From a bacterium (lineage in GTDB: Bacteria > Bacillota > Sulfobacillia > UBA995), in contig JAVHLP010000001.1 in assembly GCA_031082145.1 (NCBI GenBank), positions 1 through 64,000 on the forward strand: DNA of 64,000 bases. The letters are read 5' to 3'. Under the pieces are notes generated by a model. The model ran no database searches and was not told where the DNA came from. It saw nothing but the letters and a program-made list of their open reading frames with translations. The position numbers and the translations under genes are program-made. Below, one piece after another: positions 16,999 through 26,057 of this stretch. Position 1 is the stretch's first letter. Each line of letters opens with the position of its first letter.

Positions 16999-17508
16999 TT
17001 GGCCATTCCGAGCGACCGCTTCTTCTCCCTCCAGGAGATATGCGTGCTCTTGAACATTGCACCCAAGACTTTCCGCCAGCTGCTGCGGGAGTACGGGGAG
17101 TTCCTGGAATGGGAGTTGCCGGACACGGCGGAGCCGCCCCGTGGCCTTCCCGGTGAGGTCTTCGACCGCCTACGTACCATCGTCACCCTGCGTGCCAAGG
17201 GCGACAGCGACGAGTCTATCCGCCGTGCCCTGACCGTGGCGTCGACCGGCACCGAGGCTCCCGGTGTGCCGCTCCGGGTTGCCGAGGAGAAGGATGTCGC
17301 CAACTCGGTGGTGGTGGCCCTGTTGCGCGAGATCGGCGAGGACGTCAAGCGGGTGGAAGACCGCTGGCAGGAAGAGCGAGAGAAGATCCTGACCGCCCTC
17401 ATCCGGGTCCAGCAAGAGCTACAGACCCTCCGCTACGAACTGAGCACGCAGTCTTCCCGGCGCAGCCGCAAGCGGAAGGCTTTCTGGGCCTCGCTGTTCG
17501 GTCCTTAG
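16999..17508 (+). CDS. MerR-like putative DNA-binding protein with coiled-coil tail
   Basis: A 169-residue protein. The first 75 residues (FFSLQEICVLLNIAPKTFRQLLREYGEF ... LRTIVTLRAKGDSDESIRRAL) resemble a MerR-type winged helix with the alpha-5 segment. The rest is a long charged helix (DVKRVEDRWQEEREKILTALIRVQQELQTLRYEL) likely to dimerise, ending in a basic patch RRSRKRK. No effector-binding domain is visible. TTG at 16999 has GGAGG 8 bases upstream. It is divergent from spoIIP and its stop overlaps that of the CBS gene. The exact family is not recognised; it may regulate its neighbour. Confidence 0.75.
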   Translation: MAIPSDRFFSLQEICVLLNIAPKTFRQLLREYGEFLEWELPDTAEPPRGLPGEVFDRLRTIVTLRAKGDSDESIRRALTVASTGTEAPGVPLRVAEEKDVANSVVVALLREIGEDVKRVEDRWQEEREKILTALIRVQQELQTLRYELSTQSSRRSRKRKAFWASLFGP

Positions 17509-18122
17509 GCCCACACCTGCGATACCTCGGTCACCCGGAAACCCGCTGTCATCAAGTCGTCCACCAGGGCCTTGGCTTCGGTGGTCTGAACCCGCAGCAC
17601 CACGTTAGCCCGTGCCTGTCGCGGGGGGAGAGTGGCGATGCTGGCGATGCCAATGCCGTGGCGCTGGACTATCGCCGTGATGGCGGCCAGTTGGCCTACC
17701 CGGTCGGGCACCAGGAGGGCGATCCGGGTACCCGGGCTCTCCAACCCCATCATGGCGACGAAAGCACGGAAGAGATCGTTCTTGGTGATGACCCCGATCA
17801 CGCGGTCGTTCCGGTCCAGCACCGGCAGGAAGTCAAAGTCGTGACGGTGGAGGAGGAAGGCGGCCGCTTCCAGGAGTTCGTCCTCGCCCACACTGACCGG
17901 GTCGCCCACCAGGAGGGCGGATACGGTGGCCCCGGCTTCCGGCGACCGCTCCATAACCGTCTTGAGCACGTCCCAGGGAGTCACCACGCCGACGAGAAAG
18001 CCGTCGCGGGTGACGGGCAACCCTTCGAATCCCGTTTCCCGCATCAGCCGGTACACGTCAGCCACCGGGGTGCCGGGCTCGATGGACACAGGCTGTCGGG
18101 TCATCCACTCGCCGACCTTCAT
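17505..18122 (-). CDS. CBS-pair and ACT domain protein
   Basis: A 205-residue cytosolic protein with two CBS motifs (MKVGEWMTRQPVSIEPGTPVADVYRLM ... GVVTPWDVL; VSALLVGDPVSVGEDE ... VIGVITKNDLFRAF) and a C-terminal ACT-like domain (IALLVPDRVGQLAAITAIVQRHGIGIASIAT). This layout matches AcuB-like regulators, which sense adenine nucleotides or small ligands. ATG at 18122 has GGAGG 7 bases upstream. It ends over the stop codon of the MerR-like gene and is divergent from miaB. The ligand and partner are not evident. Confidence 0.9.
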   Translation of the reverse strand: MKVGEWMTRQPVSIEPGTPVADVYRLMRETGFEGLPVTRDGFLVGVVTPWDVLKTVMERSPEAGATVSALLVGDPVSVGEDELLEAAAFLLHRHDFDFLPVLDRNDRVIGVITKNDLFRAFVAMMGLESPGTRIALLVPDRVGQLAAITAIVQRHGIGIASIATLPPRQARANVVLRVQTTEAKALVDDLMTAGFRVTEVSQVWA

Positions 18123-18186
18123 CGATCTCCCTCCAGTGCTCAGGGAGTACGACGCGGGGGGCGGCAACACCTCTCCCGCGGCCGGC

Positions 18187-18216
18187 TTGGCTGGGCGCCT
18201 GTCCCGGCGGTATAAT
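18187..18216 (+). promoter_or_regulatory. Sigma-A promoter for miaB-mutS-mutL-miaA-hfq
   Basis: TTGGCT (18187-18192) and TATAAT (18211-18216) are separated by 18 bases, a near-consensus sigma-A promoter. It is 30 bases before the miaB start and could drive the whole tightly spaced run to hfq. Confidence 0.65.
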
Positions 18217-18245
18217 GGCCCTGACCCGGAAGGGAGGACTTGGCG

Positions 18246-19553
18246 GTGAAGTTCCACCTGGTGACCCATGGCTGCCAGATGAACGCCCACGAGACGGAGA
18301 TCCTGGCCGGGCTGTTGGAGGAGGCGGCCTGGGAACCTGCCGCTGGGCCCGAGGACGCCGACCTCATCGTTCTGGTCACCTGCGCCGTCCGCGACAGCGC
18401 CGAGCGGAGGGCCCGGGGAAAGCTCGGCGAGCTGAAGCGCTGGAAGCAGGCCCGCCCCGGACGCTTGCTCGCCGTAGGAGGTTGCGTGCCGCAGCAGCCG
18501 GAGGTGGCCGATAGCCTGGCGGAGGACTTCCCGCACGTCGACGTCGTCTTTGGTCCCGCCAACCTCGCCCGCTTGCCGGTGCTCCTCGAGGAGGCCCGCC
18601 GGGGCGGGCGGGCCGTGGAGATCCTCGCCGCCCCCGCCGACACCCCCGACTCCCTGCCGGTGCGGCGCGGTGAGGGCGTGCGGGCCTGGGTCACCATCAT
18701 GCACGGGTGCGACCACTTCTGCGCCTACTGCATCGTTCCCTACGTGCGGGGCCGGGAGCGCAGCCGGCCGCCGGCGGCCATCCTGGCCGAACTGGAGCAA
18801 CTTGCCGGGCAAGGCTTCCGGGAAGCTGTGCTCCTGGGTCAGAACGTGAACAACTACGGCCGCGATGGCGACGACATCGACTTCGGTGAGCTGTTGGAAC
18901 GGGCCGACGGCATTACCGGCCTGGCCCGCATAAGGTTCACCACCTCCCATCCCGCCAACTTCGCCGCCCGCTTCCTGGCCGTGATGGCCCGCGCGACGCG
19001 CGTCTGCGAGCACCTTCACCTGCCGGTGCAGTCCGGGTCTGACCGCATACTCGCCGCCATGCGGCGGGGCTACACCCAATCCGGCTACCTGGAACTGCTG
19101 GCGAGAGCCCGCCGGGCCTTGCCCGGGGTGTCCATCACTACCGACATCATCGTGGGCTTCCCCGGCGAGACGGACGGGGACTTCGCCCAGACCCTGCAGT
19201 TAGTGGAGGAGGCCCGCTTTGACGCCGCCTTCACCTTCCTGTACTCCGACCGCAGGGGTACCCTGGCGGCCAGCCTCGAGGGTAAGCTCCCGCTGGCGGT
19301 ACGCAAGGAGCGACTGGCACAACTGAACGATGTCCAGAACCGGATCGGCCTTGAGATCAACCGTTCGCTCGTCGGTCAGCGCCGGGAGATTCTGGTGGAG
19401 GGATCGAGCGCGAAGAATCCCCACCGGCTGGCAGGCAGAACCCGCACCAACAAGCTCGTGACCTTCAGCGCCGACCGGCAGGCAGGCGACCTGGTCACGG
19501 TGAAGATAACCGGAGCCCACACCTGGACGCTGGAGGGCCTGGCGGAGGAGTGA
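18246..19553 (+). CDS. miaB: tRNA-2-methylthio-N6-dimethylallyladenosine synthase
   Basis: MiaB, 435 residues, adds the methylthio group to i6A37 in tRNA. Domains in order: the UPF0004 domain with the first cluster (HGCQMN, TCAVRD, GGCVPQQ); the radical-SAM domain with CDHFCAYCIVPYVRGRERSR; and a C-terminal TRAM domain (RREILVEGSS ... VTVKITGAHTWTLEG). GTG at 18246 is chosen because GGAGG is 8 bases upstream; TTG at 18240 overlaps it too closely. It lies directly before mutS, with a 4-base or shorter junction, and works in the same tRNA position as MiaA four genes on. Confidence 0.96.
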   Translation: MKFHLVTHGCQMNAHETEILAGLLEEAAWEPAAGPEDADLIVLVTCAVRDSAERRARGKLGELKRWKQARPGRLLAVGGCVPQQPEVADSLAEDFPHVDVVFGPANLARLPVLLEEARRGGRAVEILAAPADTPDSLPVRRGEGVRAWVTIMHGCDHFCAYCIVPYVRGRERSRPPAAILAELEQLAGQGFREAVLLGQNVNNYGRDGDDIDFGELLERADGITGLARIRFTTSHPANFAARFLAVMARATRVCEHLHLPVQSGSDRILAAMRRGYTQSGYLELLARARRALPGVSITTDIIVGFPGETDGDFAQTLQLVEEARFDAAFTFLYSDRRGTLAASLEGKLPLAVRKERLAQLNDVQNRIGLEINRSLVGQRREILVEGSSAKNPHRLAGRTRTNKLVTFSADRQAGDLVTVKITGAHTWTLEGLAEE

Positions 19554-19555
19554 CG

Positions 19556-22171
19556 GTGAAACTGAGCGGCGGCCCGACCCCCATGATGACCCAGTACCGT
19601 GAGATCAAGTCCCGCCACCCGGACAAGATCCTCTTCTTCCGGCTGGGCGACTTCTACGAGATGTTCCTGGAAGACGCGGAGGTGGCCGCCAGGGAGTTGG
19701 GGATCACCCTCACATCACGCGAGGTCGGCAAGGGGCAGGGAAGGGTCCCCATGGCCGGCGTTCCCCATCATGCGGCCGATGGCTACCTGGCCACCCTGCT
19801 GGAGAAAGGTTATCGAGTGGCCATCTGTGAGCAGGTGGAGGACCCCCGATCGGCCCGCGGCCTCGTGCGCCGGGAGGTGGTCCGGGTGGTTACTCCTGGC
19901 ACCGTGCTGGACACCCGTTCCCTCAAGGAGAAGCAGAACAACTACCTGGTGCTGATCACCGCGGGGGAGCGGCCCCCGGCCTACGGTCTGGCGGTACTGG
20001 ACTTCTCCACCGGTGAGTTCCGGGTGAGCGAACTGCGCGGTCCCCGGCCCCGGGAAGCCCTCCTGGACGAACTGGCTCGGCTGGAGCCAGCCGAGATCCT
20101 GCTGGAGGGGGTGGGACAGCTGGCCGGGGACCTGGAGCGGCTATACCCGGGCCGGCTGGCACCGGCTCCTCGCATTGCCGGTTCCTACACGGCGGCCGAG
20201 ATGGTCCTGCGAGAGCACTTCGCCTGCCCGTCCCTGGAGCCTTTCGGCTGCCAGGGGATGCCGCTCGCCGTGGCTGCCGCCGGGGCCTTGCTGGCCTACG
20301 CCAAGGAAACCAGCCTGTGCGGGGCGACACAGGTTACCCGGCTGGTGACCCGGCCCACTGCCGCCCACATGCTGCTGGATGCGGCGACCTGCCGGAATCT
20401 GGAACTGGTGCGTACCCTGCGGGACGGAGGCCGGAAGGGCACCCTGCTCTGGGTATTGGACCAGACCCTGACCGGCCCCGGCGGGCGGCGCCTGCGGCAG
20501 TGGCTCCTGCAGCCGCTGGTGGACCGGGCCGAGATAGGCGCCCGCCATGACGCCGTCGCCGAACTGGTGGCCGGGTCGTTGCTGCGCGGCCGCCTGCGCG
20601 AGATCTTGAGCCAGGTTCAAGACCTGGAGCGCCTGGCCGGCCGGGTAGCCGGGGCGGAGGCCAACGCCCGCGATCTGGTCAGCCTGGCCGCAACCCTCGA
20701 GTTGTTGCCCGATCTTGGGTCCCTGCTGGTCCGAGCGACATCGCCCCGGTTGGCGGCCCTGGGCAACGATCTGCCGGACCTGGGTGGACTGGCCCGGCTC
20801 CTGAAGGGAGCGCTGGTTGACTCGCCCCCTGTGGCCGTGAAAGAGGGCGGGGTGATCCGGGACGGCTACAACGCCGGGGTTGACCGCCTGCGGGAGGTGG
20901 CCGGCGGCGGCAAGGACTGGGTGGCAGCCCTCGAAGCGCGTGAGCGCGAGCGCACGGGGATCAAGTCACTCAAGGTGGGCTTCAACCGGGTCTTCGGCTA
21001 CTATCTGGAGGTTACCCGCCCCAACCTGGCCCAAGTCCCTGCCGACTTCGAGCGGCGTCAGACCCTGGCCGGGGCAGAACGCTTTGTGACGCCCGAGTTG
21101 AAGGAGCGGGAAGCACTCATCCTGGACGCCGAAGAGCGGTTGGCTACCCTGGAGTATGAGCTGTTTCTGGAACTCCGCCAGGCAGTGGTAGACCAATGCG
21201 CCGCCATCCAGGCCGCGGCGAGCTCGGTTGCCGAGGCCGACGCGCTGGCGACGCTGGCCGACGTGGCGGTGAGCAACGGCTATGTGCGTCCCGAGATCGT
21301 CGACCGGTCTGAGGTGACGATCGTGGAAGGACGTCACCCGGTGGTGGAGCGGCTGCTGCCGGGGCGCTTCGTGCCGAACGACGTGCGGCTGGACGGGGAA
21401 GGGGAGCGGCTGGTGGTCCTGACCGGTCCCAACATGGCCGGTAAGAGCACCTACTGCCGGATGACGGCCCTCATCTGCGTGATGGCGCAGATGGGAGGGT
21501 TCGTCCCGGCTGCCTCGGCCCGACTGGGGCCGGTGGATCGCATCTTCACGCGCATTGGCGCGACCGATGACCTGGTCATGGGCCAGAGCACTTTCATGAT
21601 CGAGATGCAGGAGGTCGCTAACATCCTCTCCAACGCCACGCCCCGGAGCCTGGCCATCCTGGATGAGATCGGACGCGGGACCAGCACGTTCGACGGCTTG
21701 AGCATCGCCTGGGCAGTGGCCGAGCATCTCCTGGCAGAGGCGCCCCTCACCCTGTTCGCCACGCACTACCACGAATTGACGGGCTTGGAGGGCACGGTTC
21801 CGGGTGCGGCCAATTACTCGGTCGCCGTGCGGGAGTCGGGCGATGAGGTCGTCTTTCTTTACCGGGTGGTCCGTGGTGGAGCCGACCGCAGCTATGGCAT
21901 ACACGTGGCCCGGCTGGCGGGGCTGCCCCCGGCGGTCAGGGAGCGAGCGCGATCCATCCTGGAGTCCCTGGAGGCCAGCCGCGAACACGAGGAGGCCCGC
22001 CGCCAAGCGGCCGCCTCCCGCCCGCGCACCGTAACGCAGTTCCAGTTGTTCGAGGGCCGCCGCTGCGCTGTTCGGGAAGAACTGAAAGGGCTCAACATCC
22101 TGGCCCTCAGCCCGCTGGAGGCGCTGAACCTCCTCTACCGGCTACAGGAGCGGGCCAGAGCCGAGGACTGA
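19556..22171 (+). CDS. mutS: DNA mismatch recognition protein MutS
   Basis: MutS, about 871 residues, binds mispairs and starts mismatch repair with MutL. Visible marks are the mismatch-binding FFRLGDFYEMF near the N-terminus, the connector and lever/clamp domains, Walker A TGPNMAGKST, the MGQSTFMIEM segment, Walker B LAILDEIGRGTSTFDG and the signature histidine loop FATHYHELT. The C-terminus is short after the ATPase, with an FQLFE motif of the type that can contact the beta clamp. GTG at 19556 has GGAGG 7 bases upstream; GTG at 19550 would overlap the miaB stop. Confidence 0.97.
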   Translation: MKLSGGPTPMMTQYREIKSRHPDKILFFRLGDFYEMFLEDAEVAARELGITLTSREVGKGQGRVPMAGVPHHAADGYLATLLEKGYRVAICEQVEDPRSARGLVRREVVRVVTPGTVLDTRSLKEKQNNYLVLITAGERPPAYGLAVLDFSTGEFRVSELRGPRPREALLDELARLEPAEILLEGVGQLAGDLERLYPGRLAPAPRIAGSYTAAEMVLREHFACPSLEPFGCQGMPLAVAAAGALLAYAKETSLCGATQVTRLVTRPTAAHMLLDAATCRNLELVRTLRDGGRKGTLLWVLDQTLTGPGGRRLRQWLLQPLVDRAEIGARHDAVAELVAGSLLRGRLREILSQVQDLERLAGRVAGAEANARDLVSLAATLELLPDLGSLLVRATSPRLAALGNDLPDLGGLARLLKGALVDSPPVAVKEGGVIRDGYNAGVDRLREVAGGGKDWVAALEARERERTGIKSLKVGFNRVFGYYLEVTRPNLAQVPADFERRQTLAGAERFVTPELKEREALILDAEERLATLEYELFLELRQAVVDQCAAIQAAASSVAEADALATLADVAVSNGYVRPEIVDRSEVTIVEGRHPVVERLLPGRFVPNDVRLDGEGERLVVLTGPNMAGKSTYCRMTALICVMAQMGGFVPAASARLGPVDRIFTRIGATDDLVMGQSTFMIEMQEVANILSNATPRSLAILDEIGRGTSTFDGLSIAWAVAEHLLAEAPLTLFATHYHELTGLEGTVPGAANYSVAVRESGDEVVFLYRVVRGGADRSYGIHVARLAGLPPAVRERARSILESLEASREHEEARRQAAASRPRTVTQFQLFEGRRCAVREELKGLNILALSPLEALNLLYRLQERARAED

Positions 22172-22186
22172 GGGGAGAAGGAGAAC

Positions 22187-23842
22187 TTGGGTAAGATCCG
22201 CACGCTGGATGCCGATACCGTGGGTAAGATCGCCGCCGGCGAGATAGTGGAGGGCCCCAGTTCGGTCGTCAAGGAACTGGTAGAGAACGCCGTGGACGCC
22301 GGGGCCCGGCGAGTAGCGGTGGCCGTGCGGGAAGGAGGGGCGGCTGCGATCACGGTTGTGGACGACGGCTGCGGGATGGACCCAGACGATGTGGAACTCG
22401 CTTTTCAGCGTCACACTACCAGCAAGATAACTCGCGCGGAGGACCTGGCGGCGGTCGCCACCATGGGGTTCCGGGGAGAGGCGCTCCCGGTGATCGCCGC
22501 CGTAAGCCGCGTAACCCTGGTCACCCGCCCTCCCGGCGGGGACCGCGGAACTGAGATCTGCCTGGAAGGGGGCCGGATCCTATCGGTCAAAGAGGCGGGC
22601 TGCCCTCCGGGTACTACCGTAACCGTTGAGGACCTCTTCTTCAACCTGCTCCCGCGCCGCAAGAGCCTCCGCTCACCGCGGGCCGAGGCTTCCCGGGTGG
22701 CCAGGGTCGTCTCCTGGCTTATCCTCGCCCGTCCGGAGGTGGCCTTTCGCCTGCAGTCGGGAGAACGCGAGGTCCTCGGTAGCCCGGGAAGCGGTCGCCC
22801 GCTCGACGCACTGGTCGCGGTGGTCGGAGTCGGCGACGCAGCGCTCATGCTGGGAGTGGACCGTCCGCCGGTCACCGGCTACCTGGGTGAGCCGGATCTG
22901 CACAGCCGCCTGCGCAGCGCCCTGGTGACGGTGGTGAACGGGCGACCGGTTCGCGATCGGGTGGTGGCGGCGGCGGTCGAGGACGCCTACCGCGCCCTGC
23001 TACCGGTGGGTCGCTACCCGGTAGGAGCCGTCTGGCTGGAGCTGGCTGGCGAGGAGGTGGACGTCAACGTCCATCCTGCCAAGCTGACGGTAGCCCATCG
23101 CGATCCCCAGGCGGTGCGTCGCGCGGTCACCGCGGCGGTCCTCGAGGCCCTCGATCGGGTCCCTCGAGCGCGACGCTTGTGGCCCAGCCCGCTACCGCCC
23201 CAGGTGGCCGAGGAGCCGATCTCCTACGGTCGCCCGGTACAGCAAGCGATCTGGGAGGAGGGAGCGGGCGGTGTTGATGCCGGGGCCTGGGACTTCCGGG
23301 TCATCGGCCAAGCCCACCGCAGCTACCTTGTGCTGGAGGGTCCGGACGGGGTGTACCTGGTGGATCAGCATGCGGCGCACGAGCGCGTGACCTACGAGCA
23401 GCTGGCCGAGAATCCCGCTCCGCGGGAAGGGACGCAGCTATTGGCCATCCCCGAAGTGGTACGGCTGCGACCGGAGGATAGGGGAAGCAGCGATGAACTC
23501 TTGGAGCTGCTCGAGCGAGCCGGGTTTGTCCTGGAGCCCTTCGGCGGAGACTCACTGCTGGTGCGGGGAGTGCCGGCCCCGGTGGCTGACGTCGCCGGCG
23601 CGCAGTACCTCCGGGAGGTGCTGGAGAACCTGGAGGGCGGAGCCGATCCCGACGCCCTGCGCCGGGCCATGGCCGCCTGCCGGGCCTCACTGAAGGCACG
23701 GACGATTCTGAGTGGGGAGGAGATGGAGGCCTTGGTGCGGCAGCTGGGCGCAACGCGGCGGCCTCAGACCTGCGCCCACGGCCGCCCCACGCTCCTGAAG
23801 GTGGGTCTGGATGAACTGGAGCGACGCTTCGGCCGGGCCTGA
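22187..23842 (+). CDS. mutL: DNA mismatch repair protein MutL
   Basis: MutL, 551 residues, a GHKL ATPase linking MutS to strand cutting. The N-terminal part has EIVEGPSSVVKELVENAVDAG, VVDDGCGM, HTTSKI and FRGEALPVIAAVS. The C-terminal part keeps the endonuclease motif DQHAAHERVTYE and the late CAHGRPT, so this MutL should nick DNA itself, as expected in an organism lacking MutH. TTG at 22187 lies behind AGGGGAGAAGGAG. The end overlaps miaA by 32 bases. It is a little shorter than the Bacillus protein because of a short linker. Confidence 0.97.
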   Translation: MGKIRTLDADTVGKIAAGEIVEGPSSVVKELVENAVDAGARRVAVAVREGGAAAITVVDDGCGMDPDDVELAFQRHTTSKITRAEDLAAVATMGFRGEALPVIAAVSRVTLVTRPPGGDRGTEICLEGGRILSVKEAGCPPGTTVTVEDLFFNLLPRRKSLRSPRAEASRVARVVSWLILARPEVAFRLQSGEREVLGSPGSGRPLDALVAVVGVGDAALMLGVDRPPVTGYLGEPDLHSRLRSALVTVVNGRPVRDRVVAAAVEDAYRALLPVGRYPVGAVWLELAGEEVDVNVHPAKLTVAHRDPQAVRRAVTAAVLEALDRVPRARRLWPSPLPPQVAEEPISYGRPVQQAIWEEGAGGVDAGAWDFRVIGQAHRSYLVLEGPDGVYLVDQHAAHERVTYEQLAENPAPREGTQLLAIPEVVRLRPEDRGSSDELLELLERAGFVLEPFGGDSLLVRGVPAPVADVAGAQYLREVLENLEGGADPDALRRAMAACRASLKARTILSGEEMEALVRQLGATRRPQTCAHGRPTLLKVGLDELERRFGRA

Positions 23843-24755
23843 CGGCGGGTTACTGGTGGTGCTGGCCGGCCCGACGGCCGTCGGCAAGAGCGACGTCGCC
23901 CTGGCGGTTGCCCTCCGGGTGGGCGGCGAGATCGTGGCCGCGGACTCCATGACGGTGTACCGGGGCCTCGACCGGGGAACGGCCAAGCCGTCAGCGGAAG
24001 ACCGCCGGCTGGTCCCGCATCACCTGATCGACGTTGTCGGGGCCGGGGAGCCCTTCAGCGTGGCCCGCTACCAGACCCTGGCCCGGGCGGCGGTGGCCGG
24101 CGTGCATCGCCGGGGCCGGGTTCCCCTGCTAGTGGGAGGAACGGGCCTTTACGTGAGCGCGGTCATCGACTACCCGGATTTCCCCCCGGCGCCGCCAAGC
24201 CCTGCCCTGCGGGCTCTCCTGGCCGGTGAGGAACCTGCCTCGCTCCACCGCCGGCTCCACAGCCTCGCCCCGGAGGCCGCCGCCCGGATCCACCCCGCTG
24301 ACCGCCGGAGGTTGATCCGGGCGCTGGAGGTCCTGTCTCACGGGCCGTCCCCTGCCGGCGCGCCCCCGCGACACGACCTGCTGATGTTCGGCCTGCGCCG
24401 GGAGCGACATGAGCTGTACCGGCGGATCGAGGCGAGGGTCGACCTGATGTTCCGGCGAGGCCTGGTGGAAGAAGTGGCCATCTTGCGCGCCGCCGGTCTC
24501 ACCCGTGATGCACAGTCCATGCAGGCCTTGGGCTACAAGCAGGTCTTCGCCCACCTGGAGGGCGAATGCTCTCTGGAACACGCGATCTCGCTGGTGAAGC
24601 GGGACACCCGGCGCTACGCCAAACGCCAGTTGACCTGGTTCCGGCGCGACCGCCGCATAGCCTGGATAACTCTGGGTGAGGATAGGGGAACCGGGGCCGC
24701 CGCCGCCGATATCGCGGGGCAGGTTGCGGCGCGCTGGGGCCGCATAGTAGAATGA
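23811..24755 (+). CDS. miaA: tRNA dimethylallyltransferase
   Basis: MiaA, 314 residues, transfers the dimethylallyl group to A37 of tRNA, creating the substrate of MiaB encoded at the head of this operon. Motifs: P-loop LAGPTAVGKSDVA, AADSMTVYRGLDRGTAKP, HHLIDVV, GGTGLYV and the late QSMQALGYKQ and DTRRYAKRQLTWFRRD. The ATG at 23811 overlaps the mutL C-terminus by 32 bases; no better-placed start is seen before the P-loop. Confidence 0.96.
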   Translation: MNWSDASAGPDGGLLVVLAGPTAVGKSDVALAVALRVGGEIVAADSMTVYRGLDRGTAKPSAEDRRLVPHHLIDVVGAGEPFSVARYQTLARAAVAGVHRRGRVPLLVGGTGLYVSAVIDYPDFPPAPPSPALRALLAGEEPASLHRRLHSLAPEAAARIHPADRRRLIRALEVLSHGPSPAGAPPRHDLLMFGLRRERHELYRRIEARVDLMFRRGLVEEVAILRAAGLTRDAQSMQALGYKQVFAHLEGECSLEHAISLVKRDTRRYAKRQLTWFRRDRRIAWITLGEDRGTGAAAADIAGQVAARWGRIVE

Positions 24756-24784
24756 GTTAGCGCCCGCGGCGCCGGGGGTGGCTT

Positions 24785-25033
24785 ATGAAGAACCAGGTCA
24801 ACCTACAGGACAGCTTCCTGAACCAGGTTCGCAAGGACAACGTCCCCGTCACCGTGTTCCTGGTCAACGGCGTCCAGCTGAAGGGCTTGGTGCGGGGCTT
24901 CGACAACTTCACGGTGGTCCTGGACTCCGACGGCCGCCAGCAGATGGTATACAAGCACGCCATCTCCACCGTTCAGCCCACCCGACCCGTCAGCGCCGCG
25001 CCGGAGACGAAGCCGCGGCCGGCGGAGACCTGA
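24785..25033 (+). CDS. hfq: RNA chaperone Hfq
   Basis: An Hfq hexamer subunit of 82 residues. The Sm1 motif ([23 protein letters not shown] then [18 protein letters not shown]) and Sm2 motif (YKHAISTV) are intact. The tail is short and Pro/Ala-rich. The ribosome site is only GGGGGTGGC. It is 29 bases after miaA, an order conserved in many bacteria, and closes the operon before a hairpin at 25090-25115. Confidence 0.96.
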   Translation: MKNQVNLQDSFLNQVRKDNVPVTVFLVNGVQLKGLVRGFDNFTVVLDSDGRQQMVYKHAISTVQPTRPVSAAPETKPRPAET

Positions 25034-25082
25034 TGGCGGCGTCGGGTTAACGATAAATAGGGTTATGTAAACGCCTGAGCCG

Positions 25083-25115
25083 ACAAGAAAGCCGGGTAGT
25101 TGGAGCTACCCGGCT
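25083..25115 (-). terminator. Terminator serving the minus-strand gene (possibly both)
   Basis: AGCCGGGTAG (25090-25099) pairs with CTACCCGGCT (25106-25115) around TTGGAG. Read on the minus strand, the stem is followed by TTTCTTGTC, a reasonable U-rich tail, so it should end transcripts of the TIM-barrel-like gene. On the plus strand the tail is poor, though the hairpin may still protect the hfq transcript end. Confidence 0.7.
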
Positions 25116-25122
25116 CGTCGCT

Positions 25123-26055
25123 TCAGGCCCGGGGCAGGGCCAGATCGGACGGACCGTGGGCCGAACCCTGCACTTGCCCCTCGGAGCGCCCGATGAGTTC
25201 CTGGATTACGGCCGCGTTGCGGACCTTCTCCCGGATGGTGAAGGCGAGGGCGTCCGGTGCCACCCAGGGTTTGTAGAGCGCTCCAACCGACGCTCCGGGC
25301 TCGATCTTGAAATAGCATGGCGCGGCGACCCGGGCGAGTTCCGCCGTCTCCCAGAAGCGGTTCTGCCCACCGAAGGACTCGAACAGGTATACGTGGAGGT
25401 CCATGGGGAACCGCACCACGGCCCGGATCGACGCCAACTGGGGAAGGGTCAGATCCACGACGGGGTTGAAGGTGTTCGCCCCCATGCGCTCCAGCATTCT
25501 GGCCCCGGCGGGATTGGCGTGCCCGGCGAAGATGGACACCTTGAAGACGACGTCCGCAGGCAGTTCTCCCTTGTCCCGGAGCTGGTTGAGGATGTCTAGA
25601 ACGCCCTCGTCCCAGACCAGGAAGCCCCGGAAGCCGGCGTCCACACAGCGTTCGATGTCCGCCAGAAGGTACCGGAGATTGTCGACGCCGCGGATCCGCA
25701 AGCCCGAGACGGCGCCCTCGGGGGTGGCGATCTGCTTGCCCAGATCCCACTGCGGTCGCGGCCCAGGGGTCATGATGACCTCCAGCCGGGCTTGGGCTGC
25801 CACCCGGGCGAACTCGCGGAGCTCGCCCGCCGTGAGCAGGGTAGCTCCCATGACCGTGCAGATGAGCCGGTGGACCGGGGTATCGAGTTTCTCAATCTCA
25901 TCGATCAGCGCTTCCAGGGTGGAGAGACGCTCCACGCCGGAGATCTCGATCCGGTAGTGAGCGCCATCGGGGAAGCGGTGGGGCGAATCAGGAAGCCCGT
26001 AGGCGTCCCGCTCCGGCAGTCCCACGGCCCGGAGCCAGCGGCCAGCCTTGGTCAC
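25123..26055 (-). CDS. TIM-barrel-like protein, resembling the peptidase U32 group
   Basis: About 310 residues, no signal peptide. Repeating beta-alpha pattern (YRIEISGVERLSTLEALIDEIEK, LICTVMGATLLTAGELREFARVA, GFRGFLVWDEGVLDIL, VVFKVSIFAGHANPAGARMLERMGAN, CYFKIEPGASVGALY) suggests an (alpha/beta)8 barrel. The general look recalls U32-type proteins, but their signature is not clearly present, so the name is tentative. GTG at 26055 has GGAGG 7 bases upstream; ATG at 26061 would overlap the panB stop. It is last in the minus-strand cluster with panB. Function not known to me. Confidence 0.6.
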   Translation of the reverse strand: MTKAGRWLRAVGLPERDAYGLPDSPHRFPDGAHYRIEISGVERLSTLEALIDEIEKLDTPVHRLICTVMGATLLTAGELREFARVAAQARLEVIMTPGPRPQWDLGKQIATPEGAVSGLRIRGVDNLRYLLADIERCVDAGFRGFLVWDEGVLDILNQLRDKGELPADVVFKVSIFAGHANPAGARMLERMGANTFNPVVDLTLPQLASIRAVVRFPMDLHVYLFESFGGQNRFWETAELARVAAPCYFKIEPGASVGALYKPWVAPDALAFTIREKVRNAAVIQELIGRSEGQVQGSAHGPSDLALPRA

Positions 26056-26057
26056 GA

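Noticed and set aside
24820-24830. GAACCAGGTTC inside hfq, resembling a LexA box.
   Set aside because: The centre is 3 bases instead of 4 and it lies within the coding sequence.
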